A model generated the notes under the pieces. The model did no database searches. It worked only from the letters and a program-made list of their open reading frames with translations, and was not told the origin of the DNA. DNA of 64,000 bases, taken from the NCBI GenBank assembly GCA_015075645.1, contig JABTUF010000003.1:372001-436000 (forward strand), written 5' to 3'. This document shows, one piece after another, positions 1 through 9,065 of this stretch (its first letter is position 1; each line of letters starts with the position of its first letter). The translations under genes were made by a program, and so were the position numbers. The stretch is from Burkholderiales bacterium. GTDB taxonomy: Bacteria > Pseudomonadota > Gammaproteobacteria > Burkholderiales > Casimicrobiaceae.

Positions 1-1
1 C

Positions 2-73
2 GCGCTCAAGCACTCGACCGAGGACGAGCAGTTCTTCGACGAGAAGAAGAAGGCGACGATGGCGGCGGACTAG
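2..73 (+). CDS. 3' end of an unidentified gene (partial)
   Basis: An open frame enters from the left edge and stops at the TAG at 71-73, giving the last 23 residues of a protein ending in KKKATMAAD. The tail is rich in Lys, Asp and Glu. It is too short to assign to a family and is reported only because the frame is open to the edge and in phase with a clean stop. Confidence 0.4.
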   Translation, partial: ALKHSTEDEQFFDEKKKATMAAD

Positions 74-200
74 CGCTGGCGCATCGGGTTCGATTCGAGC
101 GAGGGCCGTGTCCGGGAGGGCGCGGCCCTTTGTCTTTCCCTCGTGCCCGCCGTGCGGGGTCTTGCCTGCGGCCGCACGTTGCCGCTAATCTCGGCACATC

Positions 201-1043
201 ATGCCTGCCGACTGGTCTCGCGCGGAGGTCGAGGCGACCGTGGCCGACTATCTCGCCATGTTGTCGATGGATCTGGCGGGAGTCCCCTACAACAAGGCCG
301 CCCACCGGCGGGCGTTGCTGCAACGATTGTCTGGGCGGAGCGAGTCATCGGTCGAATTCAAGCACTGCAACATCAGCGCGGTGCTGGTCGAGCTTGGATT
401 TCCTTACCTCTCCGGCTACAAGCGGCGATCCAACTACCAGCAGTTGCTCTTCGACGTCGTCGCGGATCGGGTGGCCTCGAACTCCGAGTTGGCGACGATG
501 GCTGCCGCGAGCGCCGATGCGCCCGCAGTCGTTCCAGAGGTGGACGACATCCTGTCGATCCTGGCGAAGCCGCCGTCGGGTCGCAACCGGGACCAACACG
601 CCGCCGATTCCACGCGTGAACGCAGGCCGATTCACACCAACTACCTCGAACGCGAGGCGCACAATCGTTCCCTCGGCGCAGCGGGCGAACTCTTCGCGAT
701 CAACTACGAGCGGGCCCGATTGATCGGTGCCGGCAAGGAGAAGCTCGCCGACAGGATCGAGCATACGTCCCGCGAACGCGGCGACGGCGACGGCTACGAC
801 ATCCGTTCGTTCGAGGAGTCGGGTATCGACCGCTTCATCGAAGTGAAGACGACGAAGTACGGTGCGGAAACACCGTTTTTCGTGTCCCGGAACGAGCGCG
901 ATGTGTCCGAGGTTCGCGCGGCGAACTACCACCTCTATCGATTGTTCGGGTTCCGGTCCGGTCCACGATTGTTCACGCTCCATGGGGCGCTGCGCTCCAC
1001 CTGCCGGCTCACGGCGGCGAGTTTCATGGCGACGGTTCGTTGA
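201..1043 (+). CDS. DUF3883 domain protein (nuclease-like)
   Basis: This 280-residue protein has the two-part layout of DUF3883 proteins. Residues 1-110 are helical, with the patterns YNKAAHRRALL and KHCNISAVLVELG that are typical of the N-terminal module. Residues of about 150-275 are the DUF3883 part, with GDGYDIRSF near residue 196, RFIEVKTTK near 211 and a final YHLYRLFGF stretch. The spaced Asp and the E-V-K triad look like a PD-(D/E)xK nuclease core. Family members often sit in restriction or defence settings, but no such partner is visible here, so the cellular role is unknown. The ATG is chosen because the N-terminal homology begins at once; no convincing ribosome binding site precedes it. 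Confidence 0.75.
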   Translation: MPADWSRAEVEATVADYLAMLSMDLAGVPYNKAAHRRALLQRLSGRSESSVEFKHCNISAVLVELGFPYLSGYKRRSNYQQLLFDVVADRVASNSELATMAAASADAPAVVPEVDDILSILAKPPSGRNRDQHAADSTRERRPIHTNYLEREAHNRSLGAAGELFAINYERARLIGAGKEKLADRIEHTSRERGDGDGYDIRSFEESGIDRFIEVKTTKYGAETPFFVSRNERDVSEVRAANYHLYRLFGFRSGPRLFTLHGALRSTCRLTAASFMATVR

Positions 1044-1292
1044 GTTGAAGTCAGGACGACTATCGGTACGGACATCTGTCAGCGAGTCGAAGGCCCCTGC
1101 CCGCGCGAACGGCCCGCCGTGGTCTATCGCGGCGAGCATGGCAGGCGCGACCACAGGATCGTCCAGTCCCGTCGCGTGTCCATTTCTTTCGTCGACAATC
1201 CCCGGACCGCATGGGCCTACGCGCACCGGCCGAATGACCGAACGTGCGACGGAGCCGCGATGGAGCCGCGCGTCATCGAGGCGCGGCTCGTC

Positions 1293-1670
1293 ATGGCGAA
1301 TCCGTTCATCGACCAGAGCGACGATCCGTTCCTCGAATTGTCGAGGATGGCGGAGATACTGGGTCCAGCCGAGGCGCAGCGCATCGCGTTGCGGTTCGCC
1401 GATGACATCGTGCGCACCGACAACTGGGAGGAGCGCTTCGCGGGCCGTCATCGTTCGGTATCGGAGTTCCTCGCAGTCCATCCGTCCGGATGGGTCGAGT
1501 TGTACTTCCTCTCCTAACGGCTGCTCGACGACATCGGAGAGGTCGCCAGGTTGAAGGCCGTGGGATTCGACCGGGCGATCCACGCCGGGAGCGGAGTATC
1601 GGCCTTCGATGTCGAGTACGAGGTTCTTTCGGATGCGCAGATCCAGACCCTTCGGTGCGATGCCGGGTGA
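1293..1670 (+). pseudogene. small hypothetical gene with an in-frame TAA
   Basis: The frame opens at the ATG at 1293 (MANPFIDQSDDPF) and reads a plausible globular protein to a TAA at 1515-1517. The same frame then continues without interruption to the TGA at 1668-1670, with equally natural composition (RLLDDIGEVARLKAVGFDRA and onward). The simplest reading is a protein of about 125 residues broken by one nonsense mutation or sequencing error. The family is not recognised. The stretch 1044-1292 before it holds nothing I can support. Confidence 0.5.
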
Positions 1671-1731
1671 GCGGGGGCGAAACCGAATGGACGCGCAGTA
1701 CGCGTCGAATCGACGGGCCATTCATGCAGGC

Positions 1732-2688
1732 TCACGCGGCCGCCCCCCGCAACGCCTCCCTCAACCGCACCACCCCCTCCAGCGCATCGCTGTCCCGCCG
1801 CGTGATCACCGACAGCCGATCGCGTCCCAGGTCGAGCGCGGCGCCCTTCAGCGCCGCCACCATGCCGCGCTTCGCGTAGTGCGCGACCGCGGCGTCGGGC
1901 GCGACCGCGAGAAGGCGCGTCGCGCCGACGAGGTGCAGCGTGGTGTGCAGGGCGGAGCACTCGACCGCGACGGGCGGGGCGGGCAAGCCGTTGCCGAGGA
2001 AGAGCCGCAGAAACGCGGCATGGGTGCGCGATTCGCGCGGCGGCACGATCCAGCGCCAGCGGGCGAGCTCGGCGACACCGACCGCGCGCCGCCGCGCGAG
2101 CGGGTGGCGCGCCGAGGCGACGACCTGCATGCGGCCGCTCCCGACCGCTTCGATGTGGAGGGGAACGGAGGGCAGCGCGTCGGCGAGCGACTCGTCGGTC
2201 CATCCGATCACGCAGTCGATCGTCCCTTCGCCGAGCAGCGCGAGCAGGTCGCGCGTGCGCCCCTCGCGGATCTCGAGCCTGCCGGGCACGCCCGAGCGTT
2301 CGAGCCGCGCCAGCATCGCGGGGACGAGGCTCACGCCGGCGACCTGGGCGCACCCGATGCGCACGAGCGGTTCGACCGATGCGCTTCGCGCGGCGTCGAT
2401 CGCGCGGTCGACCGAGGCGAGCGCGATCGCGAGCCGCTCGAGCGCGTGCCGCCCGGCGGCGGTCAGGCGGCCGCCCCGCGGGTCGCGTTCGACGAGCTTC
2501 GCCGCGAAGACGGTCTCGAGTTCGCGCAGGAGCAGCGTCGCGGCGGGCTGGCTCACGCCCAGTCCGCGCGCGGCGGCGCCGATCGAGCCTTCGCGGCGGA
2601 CGAGTTCGAGCAGCCGCAGGTGCCGCAGGCGCAGGCGATCGCTGCGGTGGGCGTGGGCGGCTTCGGGCGGCGGCGCGGATCGAGGCAT
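1732..2688 (-). CDS. LysR-family transcriptional regulator
   Basis: The product (318 residues from the ATG at 2688) has a winged helix-turn-helix at about residues 15-75, with LRHLRLLELVRREGSIGAAA and GVSQPAATLLLRELE, followed by a LysR substrate-binding domain. The track-length frame starts further upstream, but the MPRSAPP start leaves a normal-length leader before the HTH. It is divergent from the enolase-superfamily gene at 2844 with a 155-bp shared intergenic region. This is the usual arrangement for a LysR protein that controls the neighbouring catabolic operon. The effector is not predictable from sequence. Confidence 0.88.
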   Translation of the reverse strand: MPRSAPPPEAAHAHRSDRLRLRHLRLLELVRREGSIGAAARGLGVSQPAATLLLRELETVFAAKLVERDPRGGRLTAAGRHALERLAIALASVDRAIDAARSASVEPLVRIGCAQVAGVSLVPAMLARLERSGVPGRLEIREGRTRDLLALLGEGTIDCVIGWTDESLADALPSVPLHIEAVGSGRMQVVASARHPLARRRAVGVAELARWRWIVPPRESRTHAAFLRLFLGNGLPAPPVAVECSALHTTLHLVGATRLLAVAPDAAVAHYAKRGMVAALKGAALDLGRDRLSVITRRDSDALEGVVRLREALRGAAA

Positions 2689-2843
2689 AGGAAAAGGATA
2701 TGGGTCATTCAGGTATCCATCATTGAACGACAAGTCCGCCGGATCCACAATGCCCCTCATGGACGACCGGGGCCGGACATGTCGGTAACGAAGCCGTACG
2801 CGCATCGCCGCGGCAGGGCGGGGGCCGCAGGAGGCGCGCGGCC

Positions 2844-4001
2844 GTGAAGCTCGAAGCGCCGGCGCCCGCCGCCGCCACCGCGCCGATCGCGATCCGCTCG
2901 GTCGAGCCGGTGGCGCTCGAGGTGCCGCTCGACCGGGCCGTGGCGAACCCGATCATGGCGTTCGCGAGCACCGTGGCGCTCCTCGTGCGCGTCGTCGACG
3001 ACGACGGCGTCGAGGGCTGGGGCGAGGTCTGGTGCAACTTCCCCCGCTTCGGCCTGCGCCACCGCGCGCTCCTCGTCTCCGAGGTGTTCGCGCCGATGCT
3101 CGCCGGGCGCAGCTTCGGCTCGCCGGCGGACGCTTGGGCGGCGATGAACGCGTCGAGCCGGCTGCTGCGGTTGCAGTCGGGGGAGCACGGACCGATCGCC
3201 GCGGCGATCGCGGGCATCGACATCGCGCTCCACGACATCGCGGCGAAGCGCGCCGGGCTGCCGCTGTGGCGGATGCTCGGCGGCACCCGCGGCGAGGTGC
3301 AGGTGTACGCGAGCCTCGGGCGCGCCGATGACCTGTGGCCGACGATCGAGCGCGCGTTCGCGCAGGGCTTTCGCGCGCTGAAGCTGCGGTCGTCCGGATC
3401 GATCGCCGACCACCTCGCGGTCGTGGTGCCGGTACGCGCGCAGGTGGGCGAGGCGTGCGGCCTCATGCTCGACGTCAACGCGTCGTGGGACGCGGAGACG
3501 GCGATCGCGACGATCGGCGCGCTTCGCGACGTTCGGCTGACGTGGCTGGAGGAGCCGATCCCGGCCGACGCCCCCGCCGCGCTCTGGCGCAGGCTCGCGC
3601 AGGCCGCCCCGATGCCGCTCGCCGGCGGCGAGAACCTGCTCGCCGAAGCCGAGTTCGACGACGCGCTCGCGGAACGCTCGCTCGCCGTCCTGCAGCCGGA
3701 CATCACCAAATGGGGCGGGCTGTCGGGCGGGATGCCGCTCGCCCGGCGGATCGTCGCGGCGGGGCGGCGGCTGTGTCCGCACATGTTCACCGGCGCGCCG
3801 GGCGTGCTCGCGTCCGCGCACCTGCTCGCGGCGAGCGGCGCGGCCGACGGCATGCTCGAATACGGGGTCGGCGCGAATCCGGCGCGCGACACGCTGCTCG
3901 ACGCGCCGATCGTCGGCGGCGCGCTGGTGCTGGGCCACGAGCCGGGCCTGGGATTGCGCGTGAACGACAAGCGGCTCGCGCCGTACCGGATCGCGTTGTG
4001 A
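2844..4001 (+). CDS. mandelate racemase/muconate lactonizing enzyme family protein
   Basis: This 385-residue protein belongs to the enolase superfamily. The N-terminal capping domain (residues 1-130) is followed by the barrel. Metal-ligand motifs are visible: Asp in LMLDVNASW, Glu in WLEEPIP and Glu in AGGENLL. The general-base pair is present as DITKWGG and CPHMF. The usual K-x-K catalytic pair reads K-L-R here (ALKLRSSG), so the second lysine is replaced by arginine; this is a clue to an acid-sugar dehydratase-like chemistry rather than classical racemisation. It starts an apparent operon with an RraA-like protein, a dehydrogenase and a Bug receptor, which suggests uptake and breakdown of a carboxylated substrate. 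The exact substrate is unknown. Confidence 0.85.
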   Translation: MKLEAPAPAAATAPIAIRSVEPVALEVPLDRAVANPIMAFASTVALLVRVVDDDGVEGWGEVWCNFPRFGLRHRALLVSEVFAPMLAGRSFGSPADAWAAMNASSRLLRLQSGEHGPIAAAIAGIDIALHDIAAKRAGLPLWRMLGGTRGEVQVYASLGRADDLWPTIERAFAQGFRALKLRSSGSIADHLAVVVPVRAQVGEACGLMLDVNASWDAETAIATIGALRDVRLTWLEEPIPADAPAALWRRLAQAAPMPLAGGENLLAEAEFDDALAERSLAVLQPDITKWGGLSGGMPLARRIVAAGRRLCPHMFTGAPGVLASAHLLAASGAADGMLEYGVGANPARDTLLDAPIVGGALVLGHEPGLGLRVNDKRLAPYRIAL

Positions 4002-4041
4002 TCGCCGCGCGCGCGCCCACCGCACTGGAAGGTTGCCGAGC

Positions 4042-4695
4042 ATGGAACCGGTGAATCCCGTCGCGACGTTCGCGCGGTATCCGACGTCGTCGATCTCCGA
4101 CGCGCTCGACGAACTCGGCATCGCCGGGGCGTTCTCGGGCATCGGTGCGATGCGCGAGGGCCTCGGGCGCGTGTGCGGGCGCGCGCTGCCGGTCCGGTTC
4201 GTGCGCAAGGCGAAGGCTCCGGACGCCTACCGCTTCGGCGGCGGCGTCGGCAAGCCGCTCGAGATCGTGCTGAAGACGATGCGCGCGGGCGACGTGGTCG
4301 TGATGGATCTCGACGGCGCGACCAACGCCTCCGCGTGGGGCGGCCTCGCATCGCGGCTCGCGCAGCGCCGCGGCGTGCGCGGCACGATCCTGTGGGGCAC
4401 CTGCCGCGACCTGGAGGAGATTCGCGCGGTCGGCTATCCGGTGTGGGCGGTGGGTGTGTGCCCGCGCCGCAGCCGCAACGAGTTCGCGTTCGGCTCGATC
4501 AACGAGCCGATCGAGGTCGCCGGCGTCGCGGTTGCGCCGGGCGACGTCATCGTGGCCGACGAGAGCGGCGCGGTGTGCGTCCCCTCCGCTCGCGCGAATG
4601 AGACGCTCGCGTTGCTCGAACGCATCGAGGCGCAGGAGCGCGCGCTCGAGGAGCAGGTGCGCGACGACGCGGTGCGCTCGTGGGACGAGGTCTGA
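4042..4695 (+). CDS. RraA-family protein (HMG/CHA aldolase-like)
   Basis: The 217-residue product matches the RraA / 4-hydroxy-4-methyl-2-oxoglutarate aldolase fold, with the N-terminal TSSISDALDELG pattern, the central GDVVVMDLDG, the GGLASRLAQRRGVRG stretch and GDVIVADESGAVCVP near the C-terminus. In this fold the G-G-x(n) loop and the D after a conserved arginine (GTCRDLEE) bind metal and pyruvate; TCRD is present. The ATG at 4042 is preferred over an in-frame TTG at 4033 because GGAAGG at 4027-4032 is well placed for it. In this context a pyruvate-type aldolase acting on the product of the upstream dehydratase-like enzyme is the likeliest role; a non-enzymatic regulator is possible. Confidence 0.82.
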   Translation: MEPVNPVATFARYPTSSISDALDELGIAGAFSGIGAMREGLGRVCGRALPVRFVRKAKAPDAYRFGGGVGKPLEIVLKTMRAGDVVVMDLDGATNASAWGGLASRLAQRRGVRGTILWGTCRDLEEIRAVGYPVWAVGVCPRRSRNEFAFGSINEPIEVAGVAVAPGDVIVADESGAVCVPSARANETLALLERIEAQERALEEQVRDDAVRSWDEV

Positions 4696-4774
4696 TGCGC
4701 GCGCGGCGAACCGGGCCGGTTCGGCGCAGCGCGACTTCAGGCGCGTCGCGATCGCGGCGGCGGGGAGCGTTGTC

Positions 4775-5590
4775 ATGACCCCCTCGACCTTCAGCGCGCT
4801 CTACTCGCTTGCTGGCCGAACGGCGCTCGTCACCGGCGCCTCGCGCGGCATCGGCGCCGCGATCGCCCGCATCCTCGGGCAGATGGGCGCCGCCGTCGCG
4901 GTCAACCACCTCGACGACGCGGCGGCGGCCGGCGCGCTCGTCGCCGAACTCGTGGCCGCCGGTGGCCGGGCGCAGGCCTACGACGTCGACATCGCGCGTC
5001 GCGACGTGGCCGAGGCGCTCGTCGGCGCGGCGGAGCGTGACCTCGGGCCGATCGACGTGCTCGTGGCCTGCGCGGCGCGCTCGATCCACGCGACGCTCGA
5101 GGAAGGCCGCGAGGAGGACGTCGATCTCCTGGTCGAGACCAACTTCAAGGCGACGGTGCGCCTGCTGAACGCGACCTTGCCCTCGATGGCGCGGCGCGGC
5201 TTCGGACGCGTCGTGACGATCGGCAGCATCGTGCAGCAGGCGCCGCTCGCGAGCCTGCCGGTGTACGGGGCGATGAAGGCCGCGCAGCTCGCGCTCGTCC
5301 GCGGGCTCGCGGTGCGCTACGCGCCGCGCGGGGTGACGATCAACAACGTGGCGCCGGGACTCGTCCGCACCGACCGCAACGCGTGGCGGCGCGAACCGGG
5401 CGGCGACTGGGAGGCGTTCGCCCGAAGCTGCAGCCATGCCGGGCGCGCGGGCGAGCCGGAGGAGATCGCCTGCGCGGTCGCGATGTTCTGCGCACCGGGC
5501 GCGTCGTTCGTCACCGGCGAAAACCTGTTCGTCGCCGGCGGCGCGCAGATCGCGGGACGCCGCGGCGCGGGCGACGACGACGCGAAGTAG
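4775..5590 (+). CDS. short-chain dehydrogenase/reductase (SDR)
   Basis: This 271-residue protein carries the classical SDR set: the nucleotide-binding GASRGIG near residue 20, ACAARS in place of NNAG, catalytic Ser in IGSIVQQ and the Y-x-x-x-K active site as YGAMK. It ends in the usual TGENLFVAGG segment. The start at 4775 places the Rossmann motif at the expected distance from the N-terminus. It lies 79 bp after the RraA-like gene on the same strand and probably oxidises or reduces an intermediate of the same pathway. The substrate cannot be read from sequence. Confidence 0.87.
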   Translation: MTPSTFSALYSLAGRTALVTGASRGIGAAIARILGQMGAAVAVNHLDDAAAAGALVAELVAAGGRAQAYDVDIARRDVAEALVGAAERDLGPIDVLVACAARSIHATLEEGREEDVDLLVETNFKATVRLLNATLPSMARRGFGRVVTIGSIVQQAPLASLPVYGAMKAAQLALVRGLAVRYAPRGVTINNVAPGLVRTDRNAWRREPGGDWEAFARSCSHAGRAGEPEEIACAVAMFCAPGASFVTGENLFVAGGAQIAGRRGAGDDDAK

Positions 5591-5666
5591 GGCCCGGCGG
5601 GAGCGCGCCGGGGCACTGACGAACCGTCCGCGGCACGCGCCGCGGCGTGCGATGAAGGAGGACGCG

Positions 5667-6632
5667 ATGGCCAGGCACAGCGGTGGGATCGCAATGCTCG
5701 CGGCGCTGGGGTTCGCGCTCGCGGTGGGACCGGCGCAGGCGCAGCCGGTGACGAAGATCGTGGTCGGCGGGCCGCCGGGCGGGCTGTTCGACATTGCGCT
5801 GCGCCACGTCTCGACCGAACTCGAGCGCCATCTCGGCGGCCCGGTGGTGATCGACAACCGGCCCGGCGCCGGCGGCGCGGTCGCGCTGGAATTCGTGCGC
5901 AACGCGAAGCCCGACGGCCTGACGCTCGGCATGATCAACGTCGCGGCCGCGGCCAACGAGGCCATCATCGCGAACAAGACGTACAAGCTGATGGCGGACT
6001 TCGAGCCGGTCGGCCTGTACCTGTACCCGTCGAACGTGCTGATCGTGAATCCCGCGTTCCCTGCGGACAACGTGAAGGGCCTCGTCGACGCGTTGAAGGC
6101 GCGCGGCGGCGCGAACTTCGCGTCGGGCGGCGTCGGCAGTCCCGGCCAACTCGCGGGCGAGATGCTGAAGGCGCAGACCGGAGCGCCCGCCACGCACGTG
6201 CCGTACAAGGGCGCGCCGCCCGCGGTGCTCGCGGTCGTGACCGGCGAGGTCGCCTACATGTTCGCCACCGCGTCGTCGGCGATCGGCCAGGTCACCGGCG
6301 GCAAGGTGCGCGCGCTCGCGGTGACGACCACCGAGCGTCTGCAGCAGTTGCCCGACGTGCCGACGATGGCGGAGGCCGGCTATCCCGACATGAAGGTGAG
6401 CGACTGGGCCGGCTTCGTGCTGCCGAAGGGCACGCCCGCGGCCGACCGCGACCGCATCCACGCCGCGCTCCTGGCCACGTTCACCGATCCGACGGTGCAG
6501 GAACGGTTGCGCAAGGCGACGTTCGTGCCGGCCGCGAAGCCGCTCGGCCCCGACGCGTTCGCCGCGTTCCTGCGCTCCGAGATCGACAAGTGGGCGAAGG
6601 TCGTGCGCGACGCGAAGATCGGCCAGAACTGA
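5667..6632 (+). CDS. Bug/TctC-type tripartite tricarboxylate transporter substrate-binding protein
   Basis: The 321-residue product begins with a Sec signal (MARHSGGIAMLAALGFALA, cleavage near AQAQP) and continues as a Bug receptor: PGGLFDIALR, VIDNRPGAGGAVA, the VGLYLYPSNVL region, HVPYKGAPPAV and SDWAGFVLPKGTPA. Such periplasmic receptors bind carboxylates or related small molecules and serve TctAB-type transporters. No tctA or tctB lies in the window, which is common for the large Bug family of betaproteobacteria. The start at 5667 is chosen because AAGGAGG at 5655-5661 precedes it ideally; an ATG at 5652 lies before that site. Confidence 0.88.
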   Translation: MARHSGGIAMLAALGFALAVGPAQAQPVTKIVVGGPPGGLFDIALRHVSTELERHLGGPVVIDNRPGAGGAVALEFVRNAKPDGLTLGMINVAAAANEAIIANKTYKLMADFEPVGLYLYPSNVLIVNPAFPADNVKGLVDALKARGGANFASGGVGSPGQLAGEMLKAQTGAPATHVPYKGAPPAVLAVVTGEVAYMFATASSAIGQVTGGKVRALAVTTTERLQQLPDVPTMAEAGYPDMKVSDWAGFVLPKGTPAADRDRIHAALLATFTDPTVQERLRKATFVPAAKPLGPDAFAAFLRSEIDKWAKVVRDAKIGQN

Positions 6633-6756
6633 CCCGTGGGCAGCGGGGATGATCCCGCCGGAAGCCTGCACGCTGGGCTGGCAGGAGTCGCTCGTCCTGC
6701 TCGCGCAACTGGTCGAGGCCGAGATCCCGGGGCGAGCTTCGCGACCTGCGGCGACT

Positions 6757-7536
6757 TCAGTCGACGGGCACCGTGTAGTTGAGGCCGAGTCGTCCGCCGT
6801 CCGGGTAGATCGTCTGCCCGGTGAGGTAGGAGGCGTCGTCGGAGGCGAGGAAGGCTGCGACCGACGCGACCTCCTCGGGCTCGCCCAGCCGGCGCATCGG
6901 CGTGCGCGAGAGGATCCGGCGCTTCGCTTCGTCGCTGCCGAGCACCGCCTTCTTCGCGAGCTCGGTCGCGATCGTGCCCGGTCCGATCGCGTTGACGCGG
7001 ATGTCGTGCGGCGCGAGCGCGATCGCCATCACCTTCGTCAACTGGTTGATGCCCCCCTTGCTGACGACGTAGGGCACCTGGTTGGGGATCGCGAGGACCG
7101 CGTTCACCGACGACAGGTTGATGATGGCGCCGCCGCGGCGCTGCGCGACCATCCTGCGCGCTGCGGCCTGCCCGCACAGGAACATCGACTTCAGGTTCAC
7201 CGCGATCACGCGGTCGAAGTCGGCCTCGTCGAGGTCGAGGAACTCGGCGGCGTGCGTGATGCCGGCGTTGTTGACGAGGATGTCGACGCCGCCGAACGCC
7301 TCGACGGCGAGCGCGACGAGCGCGTCGGCGGTCGCGCGCCGCGACACGTCGCCGGCGCACACGCGGGTGCGTGCGCCGCGCGGGTCGAGCGCGCGCGCGG
7401 CGTCGGCGACGCTCGCCTCGACCAGGTCGCCCATCACGACGCGCGCGCCTTCGGCGAGCAGGCGCTCGGCGATCGCGTGGCCGATGCCCTGCGCGGCGCC
7501 GGTGACGATCGCGACGCGGTCTTCGAGTCGTGCCAT
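6757..7536 (-). CDS. short-chain dehydrogenase/reductase (SDR)
   Basis: This 259-residue SDR shows GAAQGIG at residues 12-18, NNAGITHAAEF, catalytic Ser in NLSSVNAV and YVVSK as the Y-x-x-x-K site, then GPGTIATELAKK and a C-terminal GGRLGLNYTV. The pattern is that of NAD(P)-dependent sugar or hydroxyacid dehydrogenases. It is convergent to the Bug receptor gene, with 124 bp between them. It probably belongs to the same catabolic island but is transcribed separately. Confidence 0.87.
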   Translation of the reverse strand: MARLEDRVAIVTGAAQGIGHAIAERLLAEGARVVMGDLVEASVADAARALDPRGARTRVCAGDVSRRATADALVALAVEAFGGVDILVNNAGITHAAEFLDLDEADFDRVIAVNLKSMFLCGQAAARRMVAQRRGGAIINLSSVNAVLAIPNQVPYVVSKGGINQLTKVMAIALAPHDIRVNAIGPGTIATELAKKAVLGSDEAKRRILSRTPMRRLGEPEEVASVAAFLASDDASYLTGQTIYPDGGRLGLNYTVPVD

Positions 7537-7580
7537 GGGGAACTCCGTTCGGGGCGTGGACCGGTTCAGTATGCTACGGC

Positions 7581-8108
7581 ATGGCGACCGGCGAGAAACT
7601 GCGGCTCTTCTTCGCGATCCTGCCCGACGACGCGGTGCGCGCGCGGCTCGACACGCTCGCGCGCGCGACCGCGGAGCGGGCGGAAGGGCGCGCGAGCGCG
7701 CCGCACACGCTGCACCTCACCGTCGTGTTCGTCGGGACCGTCGACGCCGCGAGGGCGGCGTCGGTCGAGGACTCGGGTGCGGCGCTGCGGGCGAACGCGT
7801 TCCGGCTCACGCTCGACACGCTAGGAACGTTCACGCGCGCGGGCATCGCCTGGGCCGCGCCCTCGGCGCCGCCGGAGGAACTCGTCTCCGCGAATCGCGC
7901 CCTGGTACATGCGCTCTCGGGGCACGGCATCGCGACCGAGGCGCGCGCGTTCCGGCCGCACGTGACGCTCGCCCGCCGTTGCGCCCGCGCGGTCAACGGG
8001 CCGCTCGAACCGCCGATCGCGTGGCACGCGGACCGCCTGGTGCTGATGTCGTCGCGGCTGCTCTCGGAGGGGCCGCGCTACCGCGAGGTCGCGTCGTGGC
8101 CGATGTGA
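7581..8108 (+). CDS. thpR: RNA 2',3'-cyclic phosphodiesterase
   Basis: The 175-residue product has the two H-x-T motifs of the 2H phosphoesterase superfamily, HLTVVF near residue 47 and HVTLAR near residue 129, and the typical opening LRLFFAILP. ThpR/LigT enzymes open 2',3'-cyclic phosphate ends on RNA. The ATG at 7581 begins the conserved N-terminus directly. The gene is divergent from the SDR at 7536 with only 44 bp between starts. It converges on the sulfurtransferase gene, and a GC-rich inverted repeat (GCGCGGCG / CGCCGCGC) lies in the 61-bp gap. Confidence 0.85.
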   Translation: MATGEKLRLFFAILPDDAVRARLDTLARATAERAEGRASAPHTLHLTVVFVGTVDAARAASVEDSGAALRANAFRLTLDTLGTFTRAGIAWAAPSAPPEELVSANRALVHALSGHGIATEARAFRPHVTLARRCARAVNGPLEPPIAWHADRLVLMSSRLLSEGPRYREVASWPM

Positions 8109-8169
8109 TCGCGGGGGCGCGCCCGCGTGCGCGGAAGCTGCGCGGCGCGCGCAGCGCCGCGCCGCGACG

Positions 8170-9033
8170 TCAGGCCGGTCCGGTCGCCACCGGACGCGAA
8201 CGGTCGGCGACCCACTCGCTCCACGAGCCCGGATAGACCCGCGTCAGCGGATATCCGGCGATCGCCATCGCGAGGACGTTGTGGCAGGCGGTCACGCCGC
8301 TGCCGCACTGGTGCACGACGCGATCGAGCGGCACGCCCGCGAGGAGCGCGTCGAACTCGACCTTCAGCGTCGCGGCGTCCTTGAACGTCGCATCGGCGCG
8401 CAGGTTCATCTGGCACGGGCGGTTGCGCGCGCCGGGAATGTGGCCCGCGACCGGGTCGAGCGGCTCGACCTCGCCGCGGAAGCGCTCCGGCGCGCGCGCA
8501 TCGACGATCGCGAGCGACCGTGCGTCGAGGCTCGCGCGCAGTTCGCCCGCGTCCGCGATGGGGAGGCATGCATCGGAGCGGAAGTCGCGCGGGGCCGTCG
8601 GGGGCACATCGGCCGTGACCGGGTGCCCTTCGCGGGTCCAGCGGACGAAGCCGCCGTCGAGCACCGCGACGGCGCGATGGCCGAGCCAGCGCAGCATCCA
8701 CCACGCGCGCGCGGCCATCATGCCGCCGCCCTGGTCGTAGCAGACGACCTGCGTCGTGTCGTCGATGCCGCAGCGCCCGAAGAGCGAGGCCGCCGTCTCG
8801 GGCGCGGGCAGCGGATGGCGGCCGTTGGACCCGGACTTCGGCGCCGAGAGGTCGTCGTCGAGGTGCACGAACCGCGCGCCCGGGACATGCCCCCTGCGGT
8901 ACTGCATGCGGCCCCAGTCCTCGGGTTCGGCGAGGTCGTGGCGCAGGTCGAGAACGACCCAGCCCGGATCGCCGAGATGGCGCGCGAGCGTGGCCGGGTC
9001 GATCAGCGTGTCGTGCACGGTGCGTGTCGTCAT
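8170..9033 (-). CDS. sulfurtransferase (3-mercaptopyruvate/thiosulfate type)
   Basis: This 287-residue protein consists of two rhodanese domains. The catalytic cysteine of the second domain lies in HQCGSGVTACHN near residue 240; the CGSGVT loop is the form found in 3-mercaptopyruvate sulfurtransferases such as E. coli SseA. Linker and domain signatures PGARFVHLDDDLS, CYDQGGGMMAARAWWMLR and PGSWSEWV are also clear. The ATG at 9033 gives normal family length; the longer open frame upstream is a shadow of the oxygenase gene. It sits 32 bp downstream of the Rieske oxygenase gene on the same strand and is probably cotranscribed with it. Confidence 0.87.
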   Translation of the reverse strand: MTTRTVHDTLIDPATLARHLGDPGWVVLDLRHDLAEPEDWGRMQYRRGHVPGARFVHLDDDLSAPKSGSNGRHPLPAPETAASLFGRCGIDDTTQVVCYDQGGGMMAARAWWMLRWLGHRAVAVLDGGFVRWTREGHPVTADVPPTAPRDFRSDACLPIADAGELRASLDARSLAIVDARAPERFRGEVEPLDPVAGHIPGARNRPCQMNLRADATFKDAATLKVEFDALLAGVPLDRVVHQCGSGVTACHNVLAMAIAGYPLTRVYPGSWSEWVADRSRPVATGPA

Positions 9034-9065
9034 GTCGTCGTGCCTTCTGGCGGGGGCGGGCGGCG

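Noticed and set aside
8139..8160. GC-rich inverted repeat between thpR and the sulfurtransferase gene as a terminator
   Set aside because: It can form a hairpin but has no U-tract on either strand, so it is only mentioned with the gene.
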